Shown here piece after piece: positions 10,748 to 22,381 of a DNA stretch of 64,000 bases; the first letter of the stretch is position 1; each line of letters begins with the position of its first letter. The translations under genes were made by a program, and so were the position numbers. Under the pieces are notes generated by a model. It had not been told where the DNA came from. It saw nothing but the letters and a program-made list of their open reading frames with translations, and did no database searches. Source of the DNA: Chamaea fasciata (lineage: Eukaryota; Chordata; Aves; Passeriformes; Sylviidae); assembly GCA_029207755.1 (NCBI GenBank), contig JARCOQ010000006.1:21488890-21552889 (forward strand), written 5' to 3'.

Positions 10748-11122
10748 TAACAGAATCACAGAATTGCTAAGGTAGGCACCTATGTAGGTCACCTTGCCCA
10801 ACTGGCCTGCACAAGCAGCGCCATGTAGAGCAAGTCACTCAACACCGAATCCAGATGGCTTTTTAACACCTTTAAAGATGGAGATTCCATAACCTTCATG
10901 AACAATCTGTTTCAGTGCTTTACCACCCTAGCAGTATTTTATTTTTCTTATTTTTATTGGAATTTCATGCAATTTACTGGAATTTCTCTACTACCACCAA
11001 TCAGGTATTTAAATACATTGAAAAGATTCCCCTCAGCCTTCTCTTTTCCAATATAAAGAAGTCCAGCTCTCTCAGTCTATTCCCATATGCTTCAAAGCCT
11101 TAATCATCTTCATATCTGGAAG
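10748..11122 (-). mobile_element. CR1 LINE 3' fragment
   Basis: Read on the minus strand this is a CR1 3' region. On the + strand it opens with the inverted 3' end (AACAGAATCACAGAATTGC), then AGGTCACCTTGCCCAACTGG, and later CCAGCTCTCTCAGTC. A T-rich patch near 10930-10985 replaces part of the usual sequence. It is strongly diverged, hence an old copy. Confidence 0.75.
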
Positions 11123-12676
11123 TATGAAAGATTTGCTCTACATTTATACCTACTAAGCTGAAGATGAAACAATTTTGCTCACTTTTCCACATACTAAAAT
11201 TATTAACATAGGAATCAAAGACAGTATGTTCTCACTGCCACCACTTTCACTGAACTCATTACAAAGGCTGAGAGAACTTTCTCCTCTATTTGAAATAGAG
11301 GGTAGACCCATATACTCTGGGAGGATAATTTCAGGACATTTGTCTCAGGCTGGCCAGATAATTTCATCTAGATGAGAATTATGTATGTAAACTTAATGGG
11401 GCTTGAAATTTCAGGCAGACTTCTTTTTTAGGGTTCCTGGTGTTTACTTCTTCATAATTTTCTGCTCTGCTCACTAGAAGAGCTAAATACTCACTCTACT
11501 CACATACTACAAGGAATACAATTTCTGCCATTAGAATCTGAATTCTGCTTTAGGGTTGAGAAATCCAGAAGTTAAATGTTGCATTAACGAGCTAACAAAT
11601 AATTAAGTCCTGTTGGCTGAGACTTTTAACACCCTTTGAGTCTAAAATAACTGAAAAGTGACCATTTTAATGAAAAGATGAACAATTCACCAATAGGTGA
11701 ATTTGAGGAAAATAAGCAAGTATATTTACAAAATTTAAAGAAACATATGTTTCTTTAAATGTTTGAAAGAAAACAAACAATCCCTCACACCATGAAAGAG
11801 TTAAATGACATGTTACTACCTATAAATACTGACTGAGACAATCAATTTCATTTTGATTTGGGATAAATAAGATTGAATGTTCTTTACAGCCTGTATTCAA
11901 TATTTTCAGAGAAAAATTGCATTTTTATACAGGTTCTTTATCAATCTATATATATACTAGGGAAATATTTTATTAATCTGTTCGCAAAAGTCAGTCATTT
12001 CAATAGGAAGAATATATTAAGTTCAAAAGAATAAGCTTTCTTTAGTATGAGAACAAAGCCTTCATCCTCACTTAGAGATACTAGAGATACATGCATTTGC
12101 TTCACATTTTGTTTGACAAAAGCATGCTTCGTCGTTTGCATTAGTCTCACTTAAAACTTTCAAAATACTTCTCCTTTATCTTTCAGCTACTTTTATGTTT
12201 CCATTAGCTTTATATGTTCTTATTTGGGATGGAGAATGGGAAGAAAAACAGTTATGGGATGACACCCAACAATCAGCTAAGCTGGGTCTTACATTTTTTC
12301 AGATAATCTCTTTATCTCTCACATACAGCAGCTACACTAGACTCTGCAGCAGCTTTTACCTTGTGCTGAACAAGATGCTTTAAGTTTTGAGACTCAGTGG
12401 AACTTGTTGTAAAGCAGGACCATCAGGTTTTTACAGAAAATGTTCAAGGTATAAAATGGAAAATTACTTTGAGGAAAAACTGAACCACCAGTACTTAGGA
12501 AAAAGTGTTAAAATATTTGTTTTGGAAAATTAACTTTATTTTCCCTTATTTCTTACTTCTACCTTTGATTAAAGGTGAAAAAGCAGAATTACATAAGCAG
12601 CCAATATGATTTTGACAATTTGTATAAAATAACAATGTATTAAAATTGCTATTGTTAGATTAAATTTAACTTTGAA
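11123..12676. other. Unique AT-rich DNA around a perfect palindrome
   Basis: No gene or interspersed repeat is seen. The one structured site is the 28-bp palindrome at 11733-11760, listed separately. Confidence 0.35.
11733..11760. repeat. Perfect 28-bp palindrome without spacer
   Basis: The half-site ATTTAAAGAAACAT is followed directly by its exact reverse complement. The symmetry ends on both sides at the next base. It could form a short cruciform or bind a dimeric factor; no known site is claimed. Confidence 0.9.
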
Positions 12677-12682
12677 AATATT

Positions 12683-13105
12683 TGTGGTGGTTTAGCACCA
12701 ACTATTAATTAAACTCCAGGTAAACTAAATTCTGCCCCTTCCTGCAACCAGGACACTAGCCACCCTCTTATATTTTATTATTTATGTCATGCCTAGACCC
12801 TATATCTTCCAACTACTGACATAGACATAGACACAGACACAGACATAGACACAGACACAGACGTATATGTGAGGCACAGGGTACAACTGCAATCATCCAG
12901 TGGCTGTTTCCGCCATTTTAAGCAAATAGTCCTTGTGTTTGCAGGTTTGCAGAAGTGTGGTGTAATCAATCTGCCAGGCCTCCCCATATTTACATTTTGA
13001 CCCCATCATGACCCATAACACTAGTACCTGCTTACCATGGCACATGTTTCATGACTGTGGATAAACATATATTCCTCCAGATAGTCCAAATCCACCAAAG
13101 CAAGT
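12683..13105 (+). mobile_element. Possible solo LTR-like segment
   Basis: The segment opens with TGTGGTGGTTTAGC, similar to 5' ends of several avian endogenous retroviral LTRs. Near its right edge it has AATCCACCAAAGCA, a poor inverted match to that start. The hexamer AATATT occurs immediately before it (12677-12682) and again at 13106-13111, which could be a 6-bp target-site duplication. Against this, the right end is not CA and no AATAAA was found. It contains a hexanucleotide microsatellite. Confidence 0.35.
12818..12862. repeat. (GACATA/GACACA)n hexanucleotide microsatellite
   Basis: About seven hexamer units alternate between GACATA and GACACA, with T/C variation at one position. On the minus strand they translate as alternating Ser-Met/Ser-Val, which explains the odd open frame there. 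Confidence 0.85.
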
Positions 13106-13111
13106 AATATT

Positions 13112-16100
13112 CTATGATTCTATGTGAATGATTGAACCTCTTCAGTACCTTGGTTTATTGTGATCTTGCTCCCTCTTTCCTAACAGTAGATACTCTATTG
13201 TACATGAGGCAGTATTATAACTTTTGGAAAAATATTGACAATTTAGTAGGAGAGAGGAATCAAACTGAAATTCAGTGAAACTCAGACTCCATGGAGAAGA
13301 AAAAGTCAGAGTGGAATGGATTGTAAAACCTTGAGTTATTAGTTCGAGCAATTTAATTTCTGAAAGGCACTGCAGTGTTTTAAGAATCACTTAAAATCCT
13401 TTTAAAAAAGATTTAAGAATTCCTCTATAATTTTCTTTGATTAACACTCATTACTTCTTTAGATGCTATCGCTGGATTGCTACCATTACTATTGAACTAA
13501 AACCTGGATTAGCATATTTCACTTTATTATAGTAAAATAGCATAACTATTTCAAAAATGGAGCATTTGAATTTAGTGTCTTTAAAAATACTCATGGTTAT
13601 GCTCATGCAGGTTAAAAAAACCCTATTCATATACATAATTTCTTACATATAAAACACCCCAGAAAACACAGTTACTTCTGTTTTACTAAAAATCTTTTCT
13701 AGCTCACAGTTATACAAGATGAAGCTGGAAAATATGCTAGGTGCTTTCAAATTTTTAGAGATATAGATATCTTATATAAATCAGTGAAATTGGACATTTA
13801 AGTCACCTTCAGTTTCGGAATTCATAATGCCACATAATCCATTTCTCAGTTTTCACACAATTTCATCATAAGCAAATCTCCCAAAGAAATGGGTGGTTTT
13901 CATCATGGAAGCTCTCAAGCTAGACTTACACTAGAAATCCAGCAACCGTGTGTATGGCCTGCAGTTGTTGAGTCAGACAAAGCAGATTTATTCATTGGGA
14001 AAGGGAGGTATTTTACATCATAATTTAGAGTCACTTGAATGAAATTATGCCCTACCATTATGTCATCAGTAAAACCATGTCAACCTTCCAGATATTCTCA
14101 CATCATAACTTACTTCTAAATTTGCAGTTTTGAAATCATATCTTTGCCTGATATTATGTGCTACAAAAAAAGTAACACAAATACAAAAAATATTTTCATA
14201 ATAATAATTTAAGTGATAACTTAAATAGGTTTTCAGTGTTCTCACTACACTAATTGACTTCCAAAAAAGGAATTAGCCATGCTTTGCTTGGCATTAACCA
14301 AGTTTTGACTAAATCTGTGAAATTTTAATGCAATAGAAATTCTAGCTAGTCATTTAAAATATGTGTGAGCAAAATTAAGATTTTTTTTTAAAGCGTAAAT
14401 AAAGCATAACTTTTTTTCCTGTAAATCTTAGACATAACACAGTACTCCTCAGCTTTGAGATATCATTATCCATACATAGATTTTTAGAAAAAAAACTTTT
14501 GGTCCATAACTTCAGTAGCCTCTCTCCCAGATGCAAAATGTCCATTCTTTCATTATCTCCTGTTTTGCCTTCATTTGGCTGAAAGCATGTATCAATGGGA
14601 CACATCTGCAGATAAAAACCAATTATCCATGAGAAGAGACAGATGGAATAGATACAATTATTATTAATTATATAAATGCCACCTAGAATTTCTAAGCATT
14701 GTTCACTTTCTAAATGAACGATTTGAAGTAATCTCCAGTTTATGAAAACATTGAATTTTACTCTGAGCTGTCAATTCATCCCCGATTTTTTGATTAATCA
14801 TGCTAATATGTGGCCTTCTCTAGATTTCTATAGAAAAAGGGGGGTGGGGGACAAAGAGATCTGAGGCTTTCAAAACCAGTTCAAAGTTGTATGGCTGATA
14901 CTAATATTAGGATTTTATTTGCTTTTGGATCATTTTGTCTGTGCCATTGAATGTCAACAAGAGGCTTCTTAGGGTACAATAAAACTATGCTCACACTCAT
15001 GTGAACAAATACACAAGTACTGTACTAAGACACCTGTGTATTATCCTTTCTTTTTTTACATGGTGAGGCATGAAATTGCTGAGGTTACTGCTCCCAACTA
15101 AGATGCAATGAATAAACTAAAGGACAATTGAGGTAAAAAATTTCCAAGGAAACAACAAAGGAATTAAGGCATATGTATGGAGAAAAGAACACGTGCTCTA
15201 TGAATGAAAAGTTCTTTTTTGAAGGTAATTATCTAACATAAGGCATGTGGCAGGAGTTTAAAGTTGATCAAGAGCATGAAGTATATGTTATGAGATTGTC
15301 ACTACCCATTATGTATAATGACACAACACATATAACATTCAATATAAAAAAATGTTTATATGGTAAAAATGATTTAAGTGTGAGCTGTTGCCTTTATTCC
15401 CACATAAAAGGATTTTTTTGTCAATTTGATTACCAGTAATTTTCCTTATAATTGTGGATAGCATGTTTCATATGTTGTTTATTACAATTATCAGGCTAGA
15501 ATAATCCAAACATAAGTAAAATAATATTGACCTTGGTGTCACTGGTATCAACACAGTAACTGTTTAAAATTGAACTGCAGTAGAAGCAGAGAACAATGGC
15601 CAAAGTTCAGAAAAACAGATGACTTGTAAGAATTTTGCCATGTCATAAGAATTTTTAGAAATACACCAACAGGAATCCTTATGGCCAAATAAAGTGCCAT
15701 TCATAGTATCCCTGGAACGGCAACATTGGTGATTCCTTTTCTCTTTTCAAAAATTCCCACAATTATCTAAATCACTGGCAATCAATTTCCTGCAAGTACA
15801 TTACTAACAAAACTAGCATCTAATCTCTCTCTCCCAATGATTTAAGTATGTTAATTTTCTTTATTTTGCAAGCCATTATTTTCACAAATCACTTCTCACA
15901 GCTGGGAATGACTGATTTGTAAGGTATTATTTAAACTGGTATTATACACTTTTGTCATATTCTGAAATATTTATTAATAAATTTATAAAACATGTAGAAG
16001 CTCATCATCAGTAGCTTTCTGTTTTTCTCTTTGCTATGTAAACATAGAGGGGAGGATTTAATAGCAGGATCTGTTCATAAATTGTGCATTCCCATGTCCT

Positions 16101-17639
16101 AATCCTAAATTAACATATCCTCTCCAAATATCTACAAAACCTAGACAGGTTCTTCAAATTTGATCCAATTTTTGCAGAACAGCTCCTTAAAAATTCAATG
16201 TTTCAACAGACATTCTACCTGAATTTTTTTATACATCTAGCGTTATGTACAAAAGTGTCTGCAGAAGGTGACTGCAGTGGTGAGCAGATTATTTCAGCTG
16301 ATCTATCCTTACGAGAAAAACAAGTTAAAATGGATGATAGCTATCTTACTGTTAAACTCATTTTTCAGGCTAGCAGTCATCCTGTCCTGTTAAGAAAGAT
16401 AAATTTTTTTGCCCTTTTTCAAGATTATACCTAACAAATATGATGACTGGTTTTGTTTTCTTTTGTTTTGTTGAATTGTTTTAGGCTCTGACATCTCTTT
16501 TAGGTTATTTTATGTCACATACCTTCGCATTTATCTACCCTTTTATATTGCTGAAATATTTAAATAATCCAAAAATTGTAAGGCCCATTATTGCACGTAC
16601 TGCACAAAGATACTAAAAAGTTGCCTTCCAAATTTCTGTCGCAGGAAAAAAACATTAGAGGTCCTGAACATGCAGGTTAGGAGAAAGCAAAAAAAGATAT
16701 GACAACAGATATAACGAGATAAACCAAAGACAGAAACGAGTGGAAGTTGTTTAGCACATATTTTTTTACATTCAAACATGTTGATTCATTAAACCTGGAA
16801 TTGCTATCAGACCAAGATAGATTTAGACCAATACAGAAACTCAAAAATTTTTATTTGGAAAGTACTGAATTAAAGTTATAGTAATTAAACATTTCCATAA
16901 TATTTTGATGTACAAGGCATATTAATAAATGACAATATTTTTCCACCTAGCATTGCTCAGTACCAATGACCACAGTGCATTTTGTGCATGTAAGGCTGAA
17001 TTTTCTGTATTTCGTAATTGAAAAGGTATCTGAAGCAGAAGAAGGTTGTCACAAGGATAACCTATAAAAGGTGAAGAAACTCAGGATAAGATTAAGGTCA
17101 GCTTCATTTGCCAGAGTGGTTCACAGAAATGTCCTTTCTGTATGATCAGATGAAAAGGGTACAGTTCAAATGTGTATGCCTCTGAAAGTAAAAAGAAATA
17201 GTCATTGAATGGATGTACTTAGTGTCAATTGTCTATTTTTCACTCTGTAAATAGGCAGGCAGCACAGTTCAATACGGAAGGTGATTCTGGTACTTCTCTT
17301 TTTTTTAACAGAATACTTTTATACAACGTTAACAGTTTTAGACAAAAGGAAAAGACATACTGCCTGTTACTACTACCACTGTATTTCAAAGTCACAGTCA
17401 GTCTGAAAATTAAAGAATTAGAGACCAGTTCAGTCAATATTTACTTCCGTCATTTTTTACTTTTAAAAATTTCATTAAGAGATCACATGTCTTAAAGTTA
17501 TGTGATACTTTGAAAGCCTTCTTGGGTTTTTATAGCTTTCACAGTCATGTAAGTTAAATAATCAGATATAACTTGTTGTGTTAAATGTAAAAATCATACA
17601 AATTTCCCATTAAAAATGTCGAACAGGAAAAGGAGAAAA
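13112..17639. other. Long unique AT-rich stretch
   Basis: At its left edge CTATGATTCTATG (13112-13124) resembles CR1 terminal octamers, but no CR1 body precedes it. Open frames of 60-90 codons (for example 13142-13390, 16198-16434 and 17229-17495) have no coding support. No interspersed repeat was recognised before the CR1 copy at 17640. Confidence 0.35.
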
Positions 17640-18066
17640 GACAAGAGAAAACTTTTAGCATATGGGGAGCAGCTGAAGGATCTGAGGTTGTTTATCCTGG
17701 GAAGAAGGAGGCTCAGGGAAGATCTGATCACTTCCTACAACTACAGGAAAGGAGGCTGTAGCCAGGTGGGAGTCATCCTCTTCTCCCAGGCAACAAGAGA
17801 GAAGTCAAGAAGACATAGCCTCAAGCTGCAGCCTGGGAGGTTCAGGTTAAACATCAGGAGAAATTTCCTCATGGAAAGTTTTGTGAGACATTGGAATGGA
17901 CTGCCCAGGGAGGTGATGGAGTTGCCATCTATAGAGGTGCTCAAGAAACAACTGGATGTAGTACTTAGCTTGTAAAATACCTCTGGCATCAAGTCCAGCT
18001 TTTGACTGATCATCACCTTGGCAACTAGACCTTGGCACTAAATAATTCTGTGATTCTGTGATTCTT
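17640..18066 (+). mobile_element. CR1 LINE 3' fragment
   Basis: Anchors in CR1 order are GAGGTTGTTTATCCTGGGAA, GGCTCAGGGAAGATCTGATC, CAGGTTAAACATCAGGAGAA, GGACTGCCCAGGGAGGTGAT, and two terminal ATTCTGTG octamers at 18045-18060. It is one of the better preserved copies here. The 119-codon open frame at 17616-17975 lies almost wholly inside its non-coding 3' region and is fortuitous. The last part before the octamers differs from the commonest CR1 3' end, suggesting a particular subfamily. Confidence 0.9.
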
Positions 18067-20220
18067 CTTGGTGGTTACAGATTGAAAAGCCTTCAAAGTG
18101 AGAGTAGCAGGAATAGTAAAAGAAGGGTACTAAAAAATAAAACCAAGACAATCCTAAAAATTTTATAAAGGCAAATTGTTCCTTATTTAAAGTAGCTTGA
18201 GTATCACCATCTGACTCCTTATTAGCTGCAATATAGAAATAAGACCTATGAAGTCATAGAACTATGCCGTCTCAAATAGCAGAGAACAAGAGAGAAATTG
18301 TCTTCATTTATTTCCATTTGCAATGGACACACTTCCAGATCTTCCAACTGCTAGATTCTCTGAACTAGCAAAATAGTATTAGTTGAAATGATTGAATAGT
18401 GAAAGTTTCAGGGGATAAAGAAAGACATTGTGGTGCATACTTTGGAAAGAAAAAGCCATAGCAATATATCACTACTTTCCCAAATTATGAATTAAATCAA
18501 GGTTCATGTTAAAGCTTCTCAAGTGTGATATCAAGGAAGACAAGGATTTCAAACATTTTGAGGAACTGGTAAAAATTAAGTAAGTGGAGTTGGATACTTA
18601 AAATGTCCAGCTGGCAAAAGAGAGTCTGACAGAGAGCTGTCACACCATCTGTTGCGCAGTACATTTTTCAACAATTCAACATAGAATCTGTCTTATTCTT
18701 GTCTCCAACACTATTATCCAGAGAAATTGAGTGTCATGAAAAATTCTAGTACAATGTCAGTGTCCCAGAAAAGGAATCCACTTTCAAAGAATTTGCAAAA
18801 ATCATTCTAGTCCAGAAACAAAAGGTATTTCAGAGTATCATACAGGGGATGGAACTGTTAGATCTTCATAAGATGAACAACACAGTCCACTTGGACACAT
18901 GAAAATTTCCTTCTAAATCAGTGGTGATGATGTGTAAAAAAACGCATCCCAAACATTGGCCTTGCTAGACAGTCACAGAAATCTGTATATGCTTCTAACG
19001 CCTTCAACATGTAAGACTGGAAGAACATGGAGTCGAGCAACGCAACATCTTACTAGCAAAAATAGTAATATAATAGAATTTTTTCATACTCAAACAATTA
19101 AGAATCTTTCTTCCTACAGTATCACTGTGGCAGTACCTGACTTCTCTGATTAGCGATAAAATACTTTATCAGAATTATAAGAAAAATTATTTTACTACTC
19201 AATTTTAGTATTCAAACCACCTTGTATCCATTCCTTCATGTATCAGCATTGCTCTTTGAGTCATTCATATTGATGAAAACTGGAATGATATTGATACATG
19301 AATATTCTCTTTTTATTACTTCTAGGCATTTTGTAGAAGATTTGATCTGTGCTTATTCTGAATGCTAAAAAACCTCCCAAAGCCTTGTATCCTATGATCT
19401 GCCATACTACCAAACTAACCTTCCCATACTAAAACATTTTCTTTTCTGACTGTATGATCAAAAATCCTTGAGGTGTGCCTCGCATGCCATCTTCCTTTCA
19501 GAGACTTTCTTGTTAAATGCAATGTAGAGTTCTTAGTTTCAGTTGTGGTGTAATTTTTTTCTTAAATCATGTAACATAAATTTATACTGGGTTTCTTTCC
19601 ACAATCAGTCAATCAATGTCATCAATTATGAGGACAGCTGTAGCAAATTCTAATTAGCAAAGTACCCTTGAAGTTGAGATAAAGGTTCCTTTTTTATAAA
19701 GGCAATTAAGTAGTAAGATAAAGGAAAGAAATCGATATAATTGATTTTTTTTGCTCGATTCCCTTTTAGTAGATAATACAAAATACTGATATTTATCCAT
19801 CTGTGTTTTCATATGCAATCAAATGGACTTCTGAGGGAAATATAGCATGTGAGAAATATGAATGAAACATTTTAAAAGCCTTCTCTCCTCTCTCAAGCCA
19901 TTTAAAACACTAGCAAATTTGAACATGAAGACTACGAAAATACATGGGCAACATTTTTTACTCCAGAATATAAAACATAATGCAACATCTAGGGTGAACT
20001 ATTAAGTTAGAACTTCTCTAACACAGAAGAGTACTTGGAAACGCACAAAATAGAACACTTGCAAAAATATTTAAAGTGTTGGAAATTCAAAATTCACCTA
20101 AAAGTGCATTAAAGAAAATCTTCTGTGGTCTTGTTTATTTTATTAAATTCTTGTTTATTTTTCCTCAGAAAAATTTTAATGTCTGTTAAATGAGAAATAG
20201 TCTTCTTGTAACAAAGTTGG
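18067..20220. other. Unique AT-rich DNA between two CR1 copies
   Basis: No gene, repeat family or strong hairpin was found. Confidence 0.35.
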
Positions 20221-20637
20221 GGCAGGATCTGGAGCACAGGTCTTATGAGGAGTGGCTGAGGAACCTAAGGTTGTTTAATCTGGAGGAGACAGAGGTGAGA
20301 ACCTTATCCCCCTCTACAACTGCCTGAAAGGAGGTTGTAGACGAGGGGGAGTCAATTTCTTCTCTTAAGTAACAAGAAACACAATGTGAGGAAACACGCT
20401 CAAGTTGCAGCAGGAGATGCTGGGATTGGACATTAGGAAAAATGTCTTCACTGGAAGGACAGCCAAATATTGGAACAGGCTGCCCAGGGAAAATGGGCAC
20501 CTTAAGGAGTTTAAAAGATATGCAGATGTGGTGCTTAGGGAAACGGTTTAGTGGTGGACTTGGCAGTGCCAGGTTAACAGATGGACTTGATGATCTTAAA
20601 GGTCTTTTCTAGGCTAAACGACTCCATGATTCTATGA
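20221..20637 (+). mobile_element. CR1 LINE 3' fragment
   Basis: It runs from GGATCTGGAGCACAGGTCTT to the end octamers (CCATGATTCTATGAAC). It includes GGCTGAGGAACC, AGGTTGTTTAATCTGGAGGA, GGAACAGGCTGCCCAGGG, GTGGTGGACTTGGCAGTGCC and a GATGGACTTGATGATCTTAA block. This is the classical CR1 3' untranslated region. It is moderately diverged and in the same orientation as the copy at 17640. Confidence 0.9.
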
Positions 20638-20839
20638 ACTTAAAACTTTTATGTGGACTAGATATACCATGGAGAAGGCACATGTGCTGTTGTATATACA
20701 CAAAACTAAAACTCAAAATCTTGGTGATGTTATGAATAAGTGGCAAGCAACGTGTAATAGTGATGTGTAACAGAGAAACAAATTATTACATTGGTCAGAG
20801 CAACAAAACTACAATAGTATGTCAGTCGACAATTTTAAT

Positions 20840-20885
20840 TCAGGATAACAGATTGGACTAGATGGCAACTTGAATTCCTTTCATT
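20840..20885 (+). mobile_element. Possible CR1 3'-end stub
   Basis: AGATTGGACTAGATGGCAAC followed by TTGAATTCCTTTC resembles the CR1 phrase GGTTGGACTAGATGACC..., but no body or terminal octamers accompany it. Confidence 0.3.
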
Positions 20886-22042
20886 GCTGTTAAAAAACTG
20901 ATCAAAGCCAGGAGATGCCTTCTTGTTACTCAATATTTAGTGGGCCAATAAGGCCCTTAATAGCATGTGCATGGGAGGAAAGGGTGGATATTTTGGACAT
21001 AGCACTATATAGGAAGTGATGGGGTGGCAAAAGATTATTGCATAAGTAAAATGCATTTTTGTCCTAAGACATTTGGGCTCTACTCTATATTAGCAGCTAA
21101 GGAATCCTGGTAAGAGAAACCCTAAATATTTGAACTCAGATACAGTGAGCAAAGGTAGGAGAGCTACAATTAAGCAAATGCCCAAAGCCTAGCAGCTAGG
21201 TGAGAAAAGAAAAGAGATTATGAAAAATACAGTAGTACAGGAATGCAAGTGAAAAAATGAAGATTAGATTTCATAATATACCTGGAATTCTGTTCCAAAT
21301 AGTACAGAAAAGGAGTCCCATGGCTGAGACAGGACAATGACAACTACATAAGGGAAGTCAGTGGTGGACAGACCTGGAAATACGAAGGACAGTGCAGGAA
21401 AAAGAGAAGAAAAAAGAGCTTGAATTTGATTATCAAGAAAAGTAATAATTCATATGATTGAAAAATAAATGATAAAGTGGAAAAAAATATTAATGGTACC
21501 TATGATAATTTTAGAGGTTAGCTTTTGTACTGGTTGGAGGACAGATTAGGAATGCTACCAGACAGCTGTGAGGGAGACCTGTGTTACACTTAGAGCAGCA
21601 CAAAAGCAGAGCAGTTTCACCAAGGTAGAAAAAAATATTTTCTGAAATCCTTTAAAGGAATAATCAGCACAGTTTTCCAGCAGTGAAGATGTCCAAAAGA
21701 CTCAGAGATAAAGAGAACTTGGAAAAAGAAGAAGAGTCTAAGAAAGACAGCACCTACGCACAATAAATGGTATTGTAATGACAAAATTGCATACAGCCTT
21801 ATCTTTGAATTATAATATCACATTTATTTATATTCTCTCGGGTTCAGTGACTCTAGTGGCACATTTTTTACTTATCTGAAAAAGAGTTGAAATTCCTGAG
21901 ATGATTTCAAATACTTCTTATTATAATGGTGACATATAATCAAAATTTGTACCTCAAAATATCACAGCTACCAGGGTATGGTTTTAAGTCATATTTTTCA
22001 TCTGCAGGAAAACAGTGAGACACATGTGTCACTTAAATTAAG

Positions 22043-22069
22043 AATTTATGATCTGATCTTCTCAAACTG
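22043..22069. repeat. Left copy of a spaced direct repeat
   Basis: Twenty-seven bases, ending in CTGATCTTCTCAAACTG, recur at 22355-22381 with about three differences, an offset of 312 bases. Confidence 0.6.
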
Positions 22070-22354
22070 GCCACAGAGGGTGTCAGTAAATGCCTTCAAT
22101 TATGTTGAATTACGAAGCCAAACAAAGATCACTGTTTGGACCTTTCAGATCCAAGGCTGGACTACTCTAGGGTCTTCAAAAGGTTGTATGCAACATCATC
22201 CATGCAAAGACCTGTGATTTTGCTTTTGCCTTTTATCCTGCTCACGTTAGAACTGGCCTTTTGAACCAAATGTTTATTACTGCATGTATAGAAGAATAAA
22301 GAGGTTGTGGAGGTACCGGAAACACGAAGCTCCTGCAAAGCATTTTGGTCTAAA

Positions 22355-22381
22355 AATTTATTACCTGATCTTCTCAAACTG
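22355..22381. repeat. Right copy of a spaced direct repeat
   Basis: Partner of 22043-22069. Flanking similarity (CGAAGC, TTTGG.C words in a different order) is too weak to define a longer duplicated unit. Confidence 0.6.

Noticed and set aside
13106..13126. CR1-like terminal octamers (ATTCTATGATTCTATG)
   Set aside because: No CR1 body precedes them on either strand; too short to call alone and partly shared with the possible AATATT duplication.
17616..17975. 119-codon + strand open frame
   Set aside because: It lies over the CR1 3' non-coding region and has no independent support.
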